DNA of 64,000 nt from CAVORB01 sp964395315 (GTDB taxonomy: Bacteria; Pseudomonadota; Gammaproteobacteria; Chromatiales; Chromatiaceae), in NCBI GenBank assembly GCA_964395315.1, contig CAYNBI010000004.1, forward strand, positions 14,942 to 78,941. The letters run 5' to 3'. Shown in pieces: positions 18,290 to 27,600 of this stretch. The notes beneath the pieces were generated by a model that did no database searches, was not told the DNA's origin, and was given only the letters and a program-made list of their open reading frames with translations. Position 1 is the first letter of the stretch, and each line of letters starts with the position of its first letter. Both the position numbers and the translations under genes were made by a program.

Positions 18290-19588
18290 TCACAGGAGCC
18301 TCACCCAGGCGAGCGCCTGGTCCGCGGTCATCGCGCGTTTCTCCAGCCCGGCGCGGATGCGTCGGTTGCGCTCCAGGTCCTGCAGGCTGACCCCAGGATA
18401 GGCGTCGTACCAAACCTGACTGGGGATCTGGTGGGCGCGCTGGTAGCGCTTGAAGCAACCCTCCCGGCGAGCGCCTCGCGCCACCAGCCAGCGGGTCTTG
18501 GGCCAGCCCACTCCGTTGCTGAAGATCAGGTTCAGCCCCCAGGCGACCTTGTTGATGAAGTCGTCCATGTAAGCCTCGTGGCTGCCGTCGTAGTTGCTGG
18601 CGAAGAGCACACGCAGACCACCGTCCATCACCACCCAGCGGGCGAAGTGTATGGTCTGCACCCGCGCCAAGTGGCCGCGGTTGAACACGTGGCGGCAGCC
18701 ATAGTCGATGGCCAGAAGCAGCACGCGAATCAGGATTCCCCGAAATGCACCTGGTTTGGCAGGACCCACGGCGCTGAACTGGTTGGTGAGCCCGTGGTCC
18801 TCCAGCTCCCGCAGCACCCGTAGGTGCTCCGGCCGGGGTGGCGGGCAGTGCTCCGGGTCGTCGCGCTCCAGGGCCCGCAGCCGCCAGGCGAGCCAAGGCA
18901 GGGAGACCAGCAGCAAAGGGGACAGGGCCAGGGCTGCCAATGGGACGCCGACCGCGTGCAGCAGGTTGCGCAACCGCCAGCCCAGCGGCGTGGGCTCCGG
19001 GCGGGTGAGGGCCAGCCGCCCCGCCCGGAACTCTTCGTCGACGAACTCGGCCAGCTCCGCGTGCACCCGACGGGCGTCGGCGGCGCCGGCGAGGCGCTCC
19101 CTCGGCACCCGGGCGGACAGGGCCCGCTGCAGTGCGCTCTCCTCGCGCACCTGGCGCACCGTGCGGCCCCGCGTGTTGACATAGTTGGCCTGCACCTCCA
19201 GCGAACGCTCGCGCATCCAACCGACCAGATCCGCCCCGGCATCGAACCCCTCGCAGTGTGAGAAGAGCCGGAGCAGCCCCTCCCCGGCCACCTGGGACAT
19301 CTCCGCCAGCAACTCGCAGGCCGGACCATCGCAGTCCCCGAGAAACACCAGCCGGAGGCCGAGCGCCGGCGCTTCGAGGCCGTAGAGCGAGAGGTCTGCC
19401 ATGCCCGTATCGTCCAGCACGACCAGCCGGGCGAAGTGCAGCCGCTCCAAGCGCCCGAAGGGCACCACAGGGTTGTAGGGGTCCGCCACGCCAGGGACCC
19501 CGTTCATCGTCTCGAGCAGGGCCCGCAGGGATGCCTCCTTGCCGGGGGCGATCCGGGCGGCGATCATGAACGGGGCCTGGGGGGTCAT
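18290..19588 (-). CDS. Unknown protein with duplicated alpha/beta halves and a central membrane segment
   Basis: 432 aa from ATG 19588. I do not recognise a named family. Two segments look like copies of one another: residues about 48-115 (LERLHFARLVVLDD through LRLVFLGDCDG to LLRLFSHCEG) and about 310-370 (QTIHFARWVVMDGG, LRVLFASNYDGS, LNLIFSNGVG). Each has HFAR-x-VV-[LM]-D, then a hydrophobic strand and a DG turn, resembling a ferredoxin-like alpha/beta half such as those in DyP/EthD relatives. Between them lies a hydrophobic pair (VGVPLAALALSPLLLVSLPWLAW), so it is probably membrane-anchored. It is four bases downstream of the small unknown gene and upstream of the DyP gene, which implies a partner role in the oxidative cluster. 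Confidence 0.7.
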   Translation of the reverse strand: MTPQAPFMIAARIAPGKEASLRALLETMNGVPGVADPYNPVVPFGRLERLHFARLVVLDDTGMADLSLYGLEAPALGLRLVFLGDCDGPACELLAEMSQVAGEGLLRLFSHCEGFDAGADLVGWMRERSLEVQANYVNTRGRTVRQVREESALQRALSARVPRERLAGAADARRVHAELAEFVDEEFRAGRLALTRPEPTPLGWRLRNLLHAVGVPLAALALSPLLLVSLPWLAWRLRALERDDPEHCPPPRPEHLRVLRELEDHGLTNQFSAVGPAKPGAFRGILIRVLLLAIDYGCRHVFNRGHLARVQTIHFARWVVMDGGLRVLFASNYDGSHEAYMDDFINKVAWGLNLIFSNGVGWPKTRWLVARGARREGCFKRYQRAHQIPSQVWYDAYPGVSLQDLERNRRIRAGLEKRAMTADQALAWVRLL

Positions 19589-19592
19589 GGGG

Positions 19593-20024
19593 TCAGAACT
19601 GGAGACAAAAGTCTATGAGCCGGCTCTCGTCCCAGTAGACCTTGCCCAGGTAGAAGCCGGGGCCGATCTGCCGGATCTCATCGCGGATACGGCTGGCGAT
19701 GAAGGAGGTGTCAGAGTAATCGAGGACGATGCACTCCTTGCCGTCCAGCCAGCTGTCGCCCTTGTAGACCTTTGCCACGATGGCCTCGATGCCGAAGATG
19801 GTGATGCGGTTCTTGAGGTAGCCCTTCTCGGCGTCGAACACCTTGCCCTGCCAGCCGAAGGTGTTGACTACCTTGGCGATGACATCCGAGTAGCGAGTGC
19901 CAGGGGCGATGATGGCCGTGCCCTCGGCCTCACCGTTGGGGATGTCCCCGGCGGGGCTGGCCTTGAACAGGTCGTCCAGTTCTTCCTGAGTCATGTCCAG
20001 GAGCTTCTCAACTGTGTATTCCAC
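19593..20024 (-). CDS. Conserved-looking small protein of unknown function in the oxidative cluster
   Basis: 143 aa when started at GTG 20024, which has GGAGGAG six bases upstream. A longer frame starts at GTG 20069 overlapping the GMC stop, but with no ribosome site. The sequence is acidic and compact: VEYTVEKLLDMTQEELDDLF, then a beta-rich part with ITIFGIEAIVAKVYKGDSWL, CIVLDYSDTSFIASRIRDEI and FYLGKVYWDESRLIDFCLQF. The closing YLGKVYW with preceding SDTS resembles lipocalin-like small-molecule-binding folds, but I cannot name a family. There is no signal peptide or membrane segment. Its fixed position between the GMC oxidoreductase and the duplicated-domain protein argues for a structural or substrate-binding role in the same pathway. 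Confidence 0.75.
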   Translation of the reverse strand: MEYTVEKLLDMTQEELDDLFKASPAGDIPNGEAEGTAIIAPGTRYSDVIAKVVNTFGWQGKVFDAEKGYLKNRITIFGIEAIVAKVYKGDSWLDGKECIVLDYSDTSFIASRIRDEIRQIGPGFYLGKVYWDESRLIDFCLQF

Positions 20025-20065
20025 GGTGGTCTCCTCCAATCGGGGGGCCCGGGAATCGGGCCCCG

Positions 20066-21916
20066 TCACATCTGCGCGCCCGCGTCCGCCAGGATCGCGT
20101 CCGCTGCCTTCTCGCCGATCATGTAGACGGCGCTGACCACGAAGAAGCCGGGGATGTGCGGGAAGACGGAGGCATCCACCACCCGCAGGCCCCGCGTACC
20201 GTGCACCCGAAATCGGCTGTCTAGCACCCCGCCCTCCTCCCGCGGACCGATGGCGCAGGAGCAGGAGGCGTGGTGTCCCCAGGCCGTGTCGCGCACGTAC
20301 TGGGCCAGATCAGCGTCGCTCGCCACGGCGGGACCTGGCATCAGCTCCTCGGCGATGATTCCCTCCTCGATCAGAGGCGCGGTCATCCGGCGCACGAAGC
20401 GGATGCCGTCCACCACCGCGGCCAGATCCCGGCCCCGGGTGTCGTCGCCTTCCTCGAAGTAATGGAAATTGATGTCGGGGGGATCGCGGGGATCGCTCGT
20501 GCGCAGCCGGACCCTCCCCCCGCGGTTGCGGGTGTGGGCCTTGAGGATCGCCCAGGTCAGCGCGTCATCGTGATCCCGTATCAGTCTCGAGTAGCCCTCG
20601 AAGTAGCCCTCGAAGCGGCCCATCAGGGCCATGCAGTAGATATCCGGCTCCCGTTCAGCCACGGCCGAGCGGCGCACCAGGGCCACGGCCGCGCCGTTGC
20701 TGCTGTATAGTCCGCTGCCGTCGGCGTGCCATTGCCGCCACTGGGGGTCGCCGGCGGCGAAGCGCACGCCTTTCAGGATCTCCCAGGGACGACCCATGCG
20801 GTGGGTGACGGCCACCTCGTAGCGGTCCTGGAGCCTGCGGCCAACGCCGGGCAGATCCGCCTGAACGGGTAACCCGTGGTCCCGCAGGTGCTCCGCCGGC
20901 CCGATGCCGGAGAGCATCAGCAGTTGAGGGGTGTTGAAGGCGCCGCCGGCCAGGATCACCTCGCGGCTGGCCAGGAGCCGGCGCGGCTCGCCCGGGGTGC
21001 CGCCGGAATGGGGGTGCGCGCGGTAAAGGCGCTGGCCCTTGAGGTACTCCACGCCGTGGGCGCGTCCGTCCGTATCGAGCAGCACCCGGGTGGCGAGGGC
21101 ATCGGTCTCCAGGTGGAGCCGGTCCGGGTGCCTCGCCGCCACCGCTAGGAGGCGCTCCCGGCTGCCCACCCGAACGTGGTCGCGAGTGGAGATGGGGGTG
21201 AAGCTCAGCCCCTCGAAGCTGCGCCGCAGCCAGGTGCGGCTGTTGGGATCGCCGCGGCGACGCAGCCAGGAGAGGATCTGGGTCAGGGGCCTCGACATGC
21301 CCCGGACGCGGGCGCGCGCGGTCGCCAAGACCGTCGCCACCAGATCGTCGTCGCTCATCGCCTCCGCGGGCAGGGGCAACTCCGTGTCGAGCCAGCCGTC
21401 CCACCCGTGGCCCGTGGGGTCGATGCCGACGTGGCGCAGCAGCCGCCACAGGGGCCGGTAGCGGCAGGCCTCGACTCGGCGGGCATAGCGCCGCATCCGC
21501 CGGGCGGACCAGGTGTCGTCGCCGGTCAGCGCGGCGATGCGATCCCAATCGGAATCGTGCGGCAGCATGTAGATCATGGCATTGTGGGCGGTGCACCCCC
21601 CCAGGGCGGCGGCCCGAGGGTAGAATACGCCCTGCCCTGGCCGGTACTTGGGGTCGCGCCGCTGGCGCTCCTCGTCCGCGTAGTGGCGCACCATGAAGGC
21701 CCAGCTCATGGCCGGGCTCTCGGCGGCGAAGGGATGGAAGCAGGGAACGCGGTAGTCGTCCGGCATCCGCTCTTCGTCACTCGCCAGTGGGTCGCCCCCG
21801 GCCTCCAGCACGCAGACCCGCATCCCCGCTTCCGCCAGGCGGGCGGCCAGGGTGCCGCCGCCGGCCCCGGAGCCGACGACGATGTAGTCCCAGCTCGGTC
21901 CGTCGCTCTCGGCCAT
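20066..21916 (-). CDS. GMC-family FAD-dependent oxidoreductase (choline/glucose dehydrogenase type)
   Basis: 616 aa from ATG 21916. The N-terminal FAD-binding motif is DYIVVGSGAGGGTLAARLAEAG with VCVLEAGGD. The GMC signature 1 region is YPRAAALGGCTAHNAMIYM and signature 2 is GGAFNTPQLLMLSGIGP. The C-terminus has WGHHASCSCAIG with the catalytic His region, then VVDASVFPHIPGFF. It should oxidise an alcohol and pass electrons to an acceptor. The c-type cytochrome lipoprotein encoded 10 bases upstream would be the natural partner. No Tat or Sec signal precedes the Rossmann motif, so the compartment of the pair does not obviously match. Substrate unknown; the patatin neighbour hints at lipid-derived alcohols. 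Confidence 0.92.
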   Translation of the reverse strand: MAESDGPSWDYIVVGSGAGGGTLAARLAEAGMRVCVLEAGGDPLASDEERMPDDYRVPCFHPFAAESPAMSWAFMVRHYADEERQRRDPKYRPGQGVFYPRAAALGGCTAHNAMIYMLPHDSDWDRIAALTGDDTWSARRMRRYARRVEACRYRPLWRLLRHVGIDPTGHGWDGWLDTELPLPAEAMSDDDLVATVLATARARVRGMSRPLTQILSWLRRRGDPNSRTWLRRSFEGLSFTPISTRDHVRVGSRERLLAVAARHPDRLHLETDALATRVLLDTDGRAHGVEYLKGQRLYRAHPHSGGTPGEPRRLLASREVILAGGAFNTPQLLMLSGIGPAEHLRDHGLPVQADLPGVGRRLQDRYEVAVTHRMGRPWEILKGVRFAAGDPQWRQWHADGSGLYSSNGAAVALVRRSAVAEREPDIYCMALMGRFEGYFEGYSRLIRDHDDALTWAILKAHTRNRGGRVRLRTSDPRDPPDINFHYFEEGDDTRGRDLAAVVDGIRFVRRMTAPLIEEGIIAEELMPGPAVASDADLAQYVRDTAWGHHASCSCAIGPREEGGVLDSRFRVHGTRGLRVVDASVFPHIPGFFVVSAVYMIGEKAADAILADAGAQM

Positions 21917-21926
21917 GACGAAGACC

Positions 21927-24449
21927 TCAGAAGGTCTTGAGGAAGGCGATCAGGGCACGGCGGTCGTCGTCGCTGAGCTCCGGCTCGGTGCCGAAGGCCT
22001 TCTCGTCGTCGCTTAGATCCTCCTGCCGATTGAAGGCCGTGGTGCCGAAGTAGTGGCCGCGGTTGACCACCAGATCTGGACACTTGCTCAAGGACAGCAT
22101 CGGTTCCCTGAGCGCGGCGAAGTGTTCGCGCAGCTCGGCGTCGGTGGCGTCCGGCGGGGCGGATTTCAGGGCGCGTTTCAACCGGATGAGGAACTGGCCC
22201 ATATCCTTGACCTGGGCCGCCACCTTCCCCGGATCCCGGGTCTCCGCGCGCAGGCGCAGGTTCGACAGCAAGCCCACCGGCGTGCCCTCGGGGATGGGGC
22301 CCAGGACCACGTCGCCGTCGGAGGACATGAGCCAGGGCAGCCAGCGCTGCACCAGCCCCTGCACAGGCTTGACCGAATCCGGCACGTAGCCCTCCGGGAT
22401 GGTGAGCTGGCTGCGCACCCGGGTGCGGTCGATGGTGCCCGGGACCTTGTCGCCGAGGATGGCGTCGTGCTCACGCTTGTCGGGCCAGAGCATCTGTTCG
22501 ATGGAGGCGTCGAAGACCTTCATCCGCGCGTCGACCGACGGGTCAATGTCGAATGGTCCCACCGTGTTGTTGAGCAGGAAGGGCCCGGAGGACCACAGGG
22601 AGATGAGCGACGGAACCCGGGTGTAGCCACGCCCGCCGCCGGGCATCTCGTAGGGCATCGGTTCGCCGGTGAAGGGATCGTAGATCGTGACCGTGCCGAC
22701 CGAAGGCAGCGTCTTGTAGGACTGGGAGGAGAAGTTGTCCCAGATGTTGTCCTCCAGGGCATTGGTGGCCAGCGGACTGCACACGTTGGTGCGCAGCAGG
22801 GTCGAGGGGATGCGGGCGTCGGTGGAGAGGTAGTTGCCCGTCAGAAAGTCCGGCGCGTGCACGATCTCGCGCATGGCCTGCTTGTAGGCGTCGGTCTTGG
22901 TCCACTCCCAATAGCGCTTGAAGCAGTCCAGGTAGCCCGCCCCCATGCACTGCATCGGGTCGAGGTCCGCTGGCAGGGGCGGCGCCTTGCTGGAGTGGCA
23001 GCGCGCGCAGGTGTCGGCGAACACGTCCTTGCCATGCTCGACGGTCGCCTCGTCGGCGGTGAGATAGGCGTTCCCGTGCGGTGCGTCCGCGAGTCGGTCG
23101 GGTTGCGCCGCCTTGAGGAAGAAGCGGGCCACGTCCATGTTCCCGGCCTCTGTGGCGAGCCAGTAGGTCGAATTCTTCTGGGCGGTGGCGATGGGGATGG
23201 GGCTGATCCGCTTGCCGCCGACGACCGGCTTGAAGTGCAGCAGCCATTCCTCGCTGAACAGTCCGATGTTGATGTAGACCCGGTTCAGCGCTCCCAGCAG
23301 CCCCACCGAGTCGGCCCCGTCCTTGAGCACCCGCGGGGTGCGCACGATGCCGGTCTCGGGGTCGAAGAAGTCCAGCAGCGGACCGCTCGGCACGTAGTCC
23401 TGGAACTGCTTGTTGTCCAGTTCTCCGCCGGCGAGCTGCGCCGGCCCGATGTCGTGGGCCAGACCCATGCGCGCCACGAAGTCGTAGACCGAGTTCATGC
23501 TGCGGGGGTTGTTGATGTAGTCGGTGGAGATGAGCGAGGTGTCCATCGTCCCCGGACGGTAGGTGTGGGCCAGCTGGTACATGAAGTTGGCCCTGCCCTC
23601 CGGCTTGTCCGCGTCGAAGATGAACATCCGGTCGACCCACATGTACTGGGCGCCGACGGAGGAGCTCAGATCCGCCCATTCGGGGCTCTCCGGGTCCTTC
23701 GGGGGGTGGATCGGGCTCGGACCCACGTGGCAGAAGCCGCAGGACATGCCGACCCGGTAGGGCCGCACCAGGTCCTTGTCGTTGTAGTAGTCCGGATCCG
23801 TGTAGTAACGCTCCGGGTCCCACGCCGCGGCGGCCTCGGCGTCGAAGGCGGGATTGGGGAAGAGACGCAGACCCACAACGCCCGTCGCATAGCCGTAGTA
23901 GGAGCCCACCGGCTGGGTGGTGCCATCCCCCAGGTCTTGGCCGCGGGAGCCGATCTTCACGCCCGGATACTTCTCCTCGTTCTCAAAGGGATCAGGCTCG
24001 CAGCCGGCTGCTGGCACGTCCAGCCAGAGTCCACGGCGGTCGGCGCGCGGCCCGGTTGGGGCCTCGAAGCAGGGCTCGTTCACCAGCCCCAGGTAGTTCC
24101 AACGGTTTGACCGTGAGTATCCCAGGCCGGGGTGGGAGCTGATGGTCTTGAGGAGATCGAAGGCGCCGTAGGTGTAGCCGGTCATCAGGTCCCAGAAGCG
24201 GTCGTTGCCGCCGCTCCAGACGATCCACATGTTGCGGCCCTTGACCTCTTCGGGGGTTAGCGCGATGCCTCCATCCATGTCGCGAAACCAGTCCTCGTCC
24301 GCATGTGGGAACGACGACGGCTCACGCCCAGCCTGCTTGGCCTCGTCCAGGACAGAGCCGGGTTCCGGTTCATCGTTGCCGCACCCAGTCAGAAAAAGCG
24401 CGTAGACGAGCAGCGAAAGCGCCCAAGGTCCAAAGGTTCTCCAAGACAT
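21927..24449 (-). CDS. Di-haem c-type cytochrome lipoprotein, large
   Basis: 840 aa. The ATG at 24449 is preceded by GAGGAGG; upstream in-frame codons to 24521 have no such site. A lipoprotein signal peptide (SLLVYALFLTGCGNDEPE, lipobox LTGC) places it on the periplasmic face of a membrane. Two haem c sites are visible: CGFCH at residue 237 and CARCH at residue 481. The protein is far longer than simple cytochromes c, and the C-terminal 350 residues (proline- and tryptophan-rich, ending SDDDRRALIAFLKTF) resemble the last helix of di-haem peroxidase or cytochrome c families. It is followed 10 bases on by the GMC oxidoreductase gene, so it is likely the electron acceptor. Haem-ligand methionines cannot be assigned with confidence. 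Confidence 0.88.
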   Translation of the reverse strand: MSWRTFGPWALSLLVYALFLTGCGNDEPEPGSVLDEAKQAGREPSSFPHADEDWFRDMDGGIALTPEEVKGRNMWIVWSGGNDRFWDLMTGYTYGAFDLLKTISSHPGLGYSRSNRWNYLGLVNEPCFEAPTGPRADRRGLWLDVPAAGCEPDPFENEEKYPGVKIGSRGQDLGDGTTQPVGSYYGYATGVVGLRLFPNPAFDAEAAAAWDPERYYTDPDYYNDKDLVRPYRVGMSCGFCHVGPSPIHPPKDPESPEWADLSSSVGAQYMWVDRMFIFDADKPEGRANFMYQLAHTYRPGTMDTSLISTDYINNPRSMNSVYDFVARMGLAHDIGPAQLAGGELDNKQFQDYVPSGPLLDFFDPETGIVRTPRVLKDGADSVGLLGALNRVYINIGLFSEEWLLHFKPVVGGKRISPIPIATAQKNSTYWLATEAGNMDVARFFLKAAQPDRLADAPHGNAYLTADEATVEHGKDVFADTCARCHSSKAPPLPADLDPMQCMGAGYLDCFKRYWEWTKTDAYKQAMREIVHAPDFLTGNYLSTDARIPSTLLRTNVCSPLATNALEDNIWDNFSSQSYKTLPSVGTVTIYDPFTGEPMPYEMPGGGRGYTRVPSLISLWSSGPFLLNNTVGPFDIDPSVDARMKVFDASIEQMLWPDKREHDAILGDKVPGTIDRTRVRSQLTIPEGYVPDSVKPVQGLVQRWLPWLMSSDGDVVLGPIPEGTPVGLLSNLRLRAETRDPGKVAAQVKDMGQFLIRLKRALKSAPPDATDAELREHFAALREPMLSLSKCPDLVVNRGHYFGTTAFNRQEDLSDDEKAFGTEPELSDDDRRALIAFLKTF

Positions 24450-24682
24450 GGCCGAGCCTCCTCGAGGTCTGTCTCCAAACCATTTTTCTTGCGCCACTCG
24501 GCCCTTATTCCCGAGTGTCAAAGTCAGGTTAGTCTAGGGTCCTGGTGAGCGCAAGGAGACTGGCTGGACGCGGACAGGCACTTCGGAATTCTCTGACACG
24601 ATGGGGTTTGGTTGAGCGTCGGCGCAGATTTCGCCCGCCGCATTGCGCGACTGGCATCCCGAGACGATTCCGCGGCGAAAAG
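24450..24682. other. Spacer upstream of the cytochrome gene
   Basis: 233 bases between the patatin stop and the cytochrome start. On the minus strand a TTGACA (reverse complement near 24520) occurs, but I cannot pair it with a credible -10. A separate promoter here is possible, not shown. Confidence 0.35.
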
Positions 24683-27600
24683 TCACACGAACCGATTTAG
24701 CTCTCCGCCGCCGCGCTCACCCCTCGCCACCACCACGGACGTCCAGAGACGCCGCAGGACCTGGTAATCGGCCTCCGGGATGGCGATCGAGAGGTTCCGC
24801 CGTTGCGTGGAATCGAGCGAGGCCGCCTTTGCAGCCAATCGATTATCCAGCAGAACGGCCAAGCCCTTACGGCCAAGGCCGATCTCTCTCAAGTGATCGC
24901 GAACGCGATAGTAGAGCAGCTCCCCGTCGGCGCCGGCGTCATCAATCAACGCGAAAGCGAAGGGGAACGAGAATGTCGACTGATCGCCGCCCTCGAACGG
25001 ACTGATCACTCGCAGCGAAAGCTGCACGACGGACAACGCGTCCGCGCGGCCCGGGAAACAGAGATTGACGAGCTTGTCGACATGATCGGCCTCGAGGAAG
25101 TTCAGCCCCCCCCTGTCCTTCAGAGACTCGAGATCAAGGTCACCATCGACTCGCGCGGAAGCGACGGATACGGCCACTCCGCAGAAGACCTCTCCCACCT
25201 CCAGGTCGAGCCGGCGCCGGCAGAAGCGCTGGAATCGCGCACCGTAAGTGCTTGCGGAAATCGCCCAGGTCACCCGCAGCATCCCGGCCCAGGACCAATG
25301 CCGGAACAGGTTCATCCAACCGCGGTTGTCCGGGTGGCCGTACTGTTCCTCCAGGTTCAGATCGTGGTAAACGCTCTCCATGAGCTGGAGCAGAGAGTTG
25401 CAAAGATAGAATCCGGCCCGGATCTCGGCGGCGCTCGATGGCAGCATCTGCGGGTTCGGCGCCGGCTTGCCCGTCCTGCCATCATCGGTCAGATACCACC
25501 ACTCGGGGTAAATCTGTTGGTCAAGAAACTTGAGATCGTCGTCATTGCGAATACGCTCGAAGATCGCCTCGACCCCCTTTCCGTGATGTGAGAATGCCGC
25601 GGAATTCTTGGCACCCGGCGGATACCAGCGCTCGGCGAGGGCGGTGAACACCTCCTCCAGATCCGCTTCACCGCCTGCACCGCCCGAGTTCTGCTCCGCT
25701 ATCGCGTCCTCGAGCACCGCTCCGGTGATGTGATAGCCCAGCTTGCGGTAGCTCTCGAACTGGGACTCGCTGTACCACTGGTCGGCTGTTGTCTCGTGCG
25801 GGAAGTCCGGGTGCTCAGCGGCGTATTGGACGATATCGGCCGGCGCGTCGGAACCAAGCGAGGACTTCAGGTACAACAGGTACCCCGGTCGCGCGTTCTT
25901 GTCCCTCCTCTCGTAGTGGATTCGGCCAACCGCGCAATGGAACCGGCTGCGCCGCGCAGTCGGATCCGGCCGAATGGCGCTCGGATCGATGTCGATCTCT
26001 ATGCCCAGGTCGATGTGGCATTTTCGAACCGCGTTTCCCAGATCCTCGAAGCCGAAGTTCGGGTCGCATCCGGCGTCGCAAGCGATGATGTAACGGCAAC
26101 GGCGACGCACGAGCTCGTAGATCCCGAGGTTCTCGAAGTGACCACCATCGCTCAGATAGACGTACTTTGAGCGGTCCGTAGTCATCCCGAACAGCTCCTG
26201 CAGCAGCAGGAACAGTGACATCCTCGGTCCCGGCCGCTCCCAAGCGTCGCCTGCAATGGGATTCTGAAGCCACCAGCCCAGGCGCACATTGAACACGGTC
26301 ATCAGAAACGCCGTCGCGGCGCTCGTGTGATAGCCGGCGTTCGGGCTCGCCGCCGCCCCCGAGATCGTGATCGGCAGGCCCAGCGAGATCCACTTGTCCT
26401 CGGTGCGAACATAGTCCTCCGTGCGCCGATAGCCGGAGAGCACCTGACCGTCCGGCGCTTGGATCTCGTAGCCGCAGAACATCGGCGTGAAAGAGAACGA
26501 TGCAGCCTTGCGCTCCTGCCAGGCGAGGTTCCGCGCGGAGGTCAGGTTGAGCGCCGTGTTGATGAGCGGGATCGGTCGTTGGGCGGGACACGGCGCTTCC
26601 GGTCCCTCACCCGGCGCCGACCGCACGACCTGTTCCTTGACCTCAGGGGAAACGTCCTCTCGCAATCCCAGGACCAGGTCCCCGAGCTTGGGTGTGTCCG
26701 TCGGATCGAGCCCCGTCAGCGGATGAGGACGCCGCGTGAGGTTGCTTGCCCCCATGTAACAGCGCTCGATGCGATTGCGGTAAAACATATGAAAGCTGAA
26801 AACGTTGATATCGACCCGCCAGCTCAGAAAGAGCGACGCGAGGAACGCCAGGACGGCCGTCGCAATCAGCGCCAGCCAGTTTCCCTCGACCAAACGTGCG
26901 CTCTCGTTCACGTATTCGCCATAGCAGGAATGACTCGACGATCCTGCTTCGTAGATCCCGCCCACCGTCTCTCCGCCGGCTTGTTTCCAATCGAACTCGT
27001 AGGCGAGCTGCCGCGGCGCCGATTCGCATAAGGCCGTTCCCGGGGATACATCACGGCCGGACCATTGCCACCACATGACGCGATAGGCGCCATAGGAAAC
27101 AATCAACAGGATTCCGGTCACGAACACATAAGGGGCGATTCGCGCCGCAAGCTCGGCGGCCTTGCTTCCGCCCCGGGCTCCCGTCGTCGCGCCCGATCCC
27201 GCCAGGACGCCAGCCGCCGTCGTCAAAACCCACGTGACCCCACCCAACGCGGCGACCCATTTGTTGGCCAGAACCAAGGCCAAAGGCCCGAACAAAGACG
27301 AGAACGCAAATACCAGCCAGAGCACGCCCGCACGCATCTGGTGAGCACCGTGACTGCTCCACAACTCGCGTCCGGCCTCGCGAAGCTTGCGGCCGGTAAG
27401 GCCAAGATGCAGGGTGATGGTGAGCAGAATGGCGCCCAGCATGACGAGCGGACCCAGCGCGACGGCAAACAATGGGTTGTCGAGCGAAGACATCGGGTTT
27501 CGCAACAGCCAGGCCCACAGGTACAGCATGCCGGCCAGCCCGATCCCCGCGATCAGCGCCCATAGGGGACGCAGGAGCCACAGCGTCCCCGGATCGAGCT

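Noticed and set aside
20025..20069. Earlier GTG start for the small unknown gene, overlapping the GMC stop
   Set aside because: It lacks a ribosome binding site, whereas GTG 20024 has GGAGGAG at ideal spacing.
22053..24110. 685-codon plus-strand frame opposite the cytochrome lipoprotein
   Set aside because: Antisense shadow; no domain, and the minus strand has the lipobox, two CxxCH sites and a good ribosome site.
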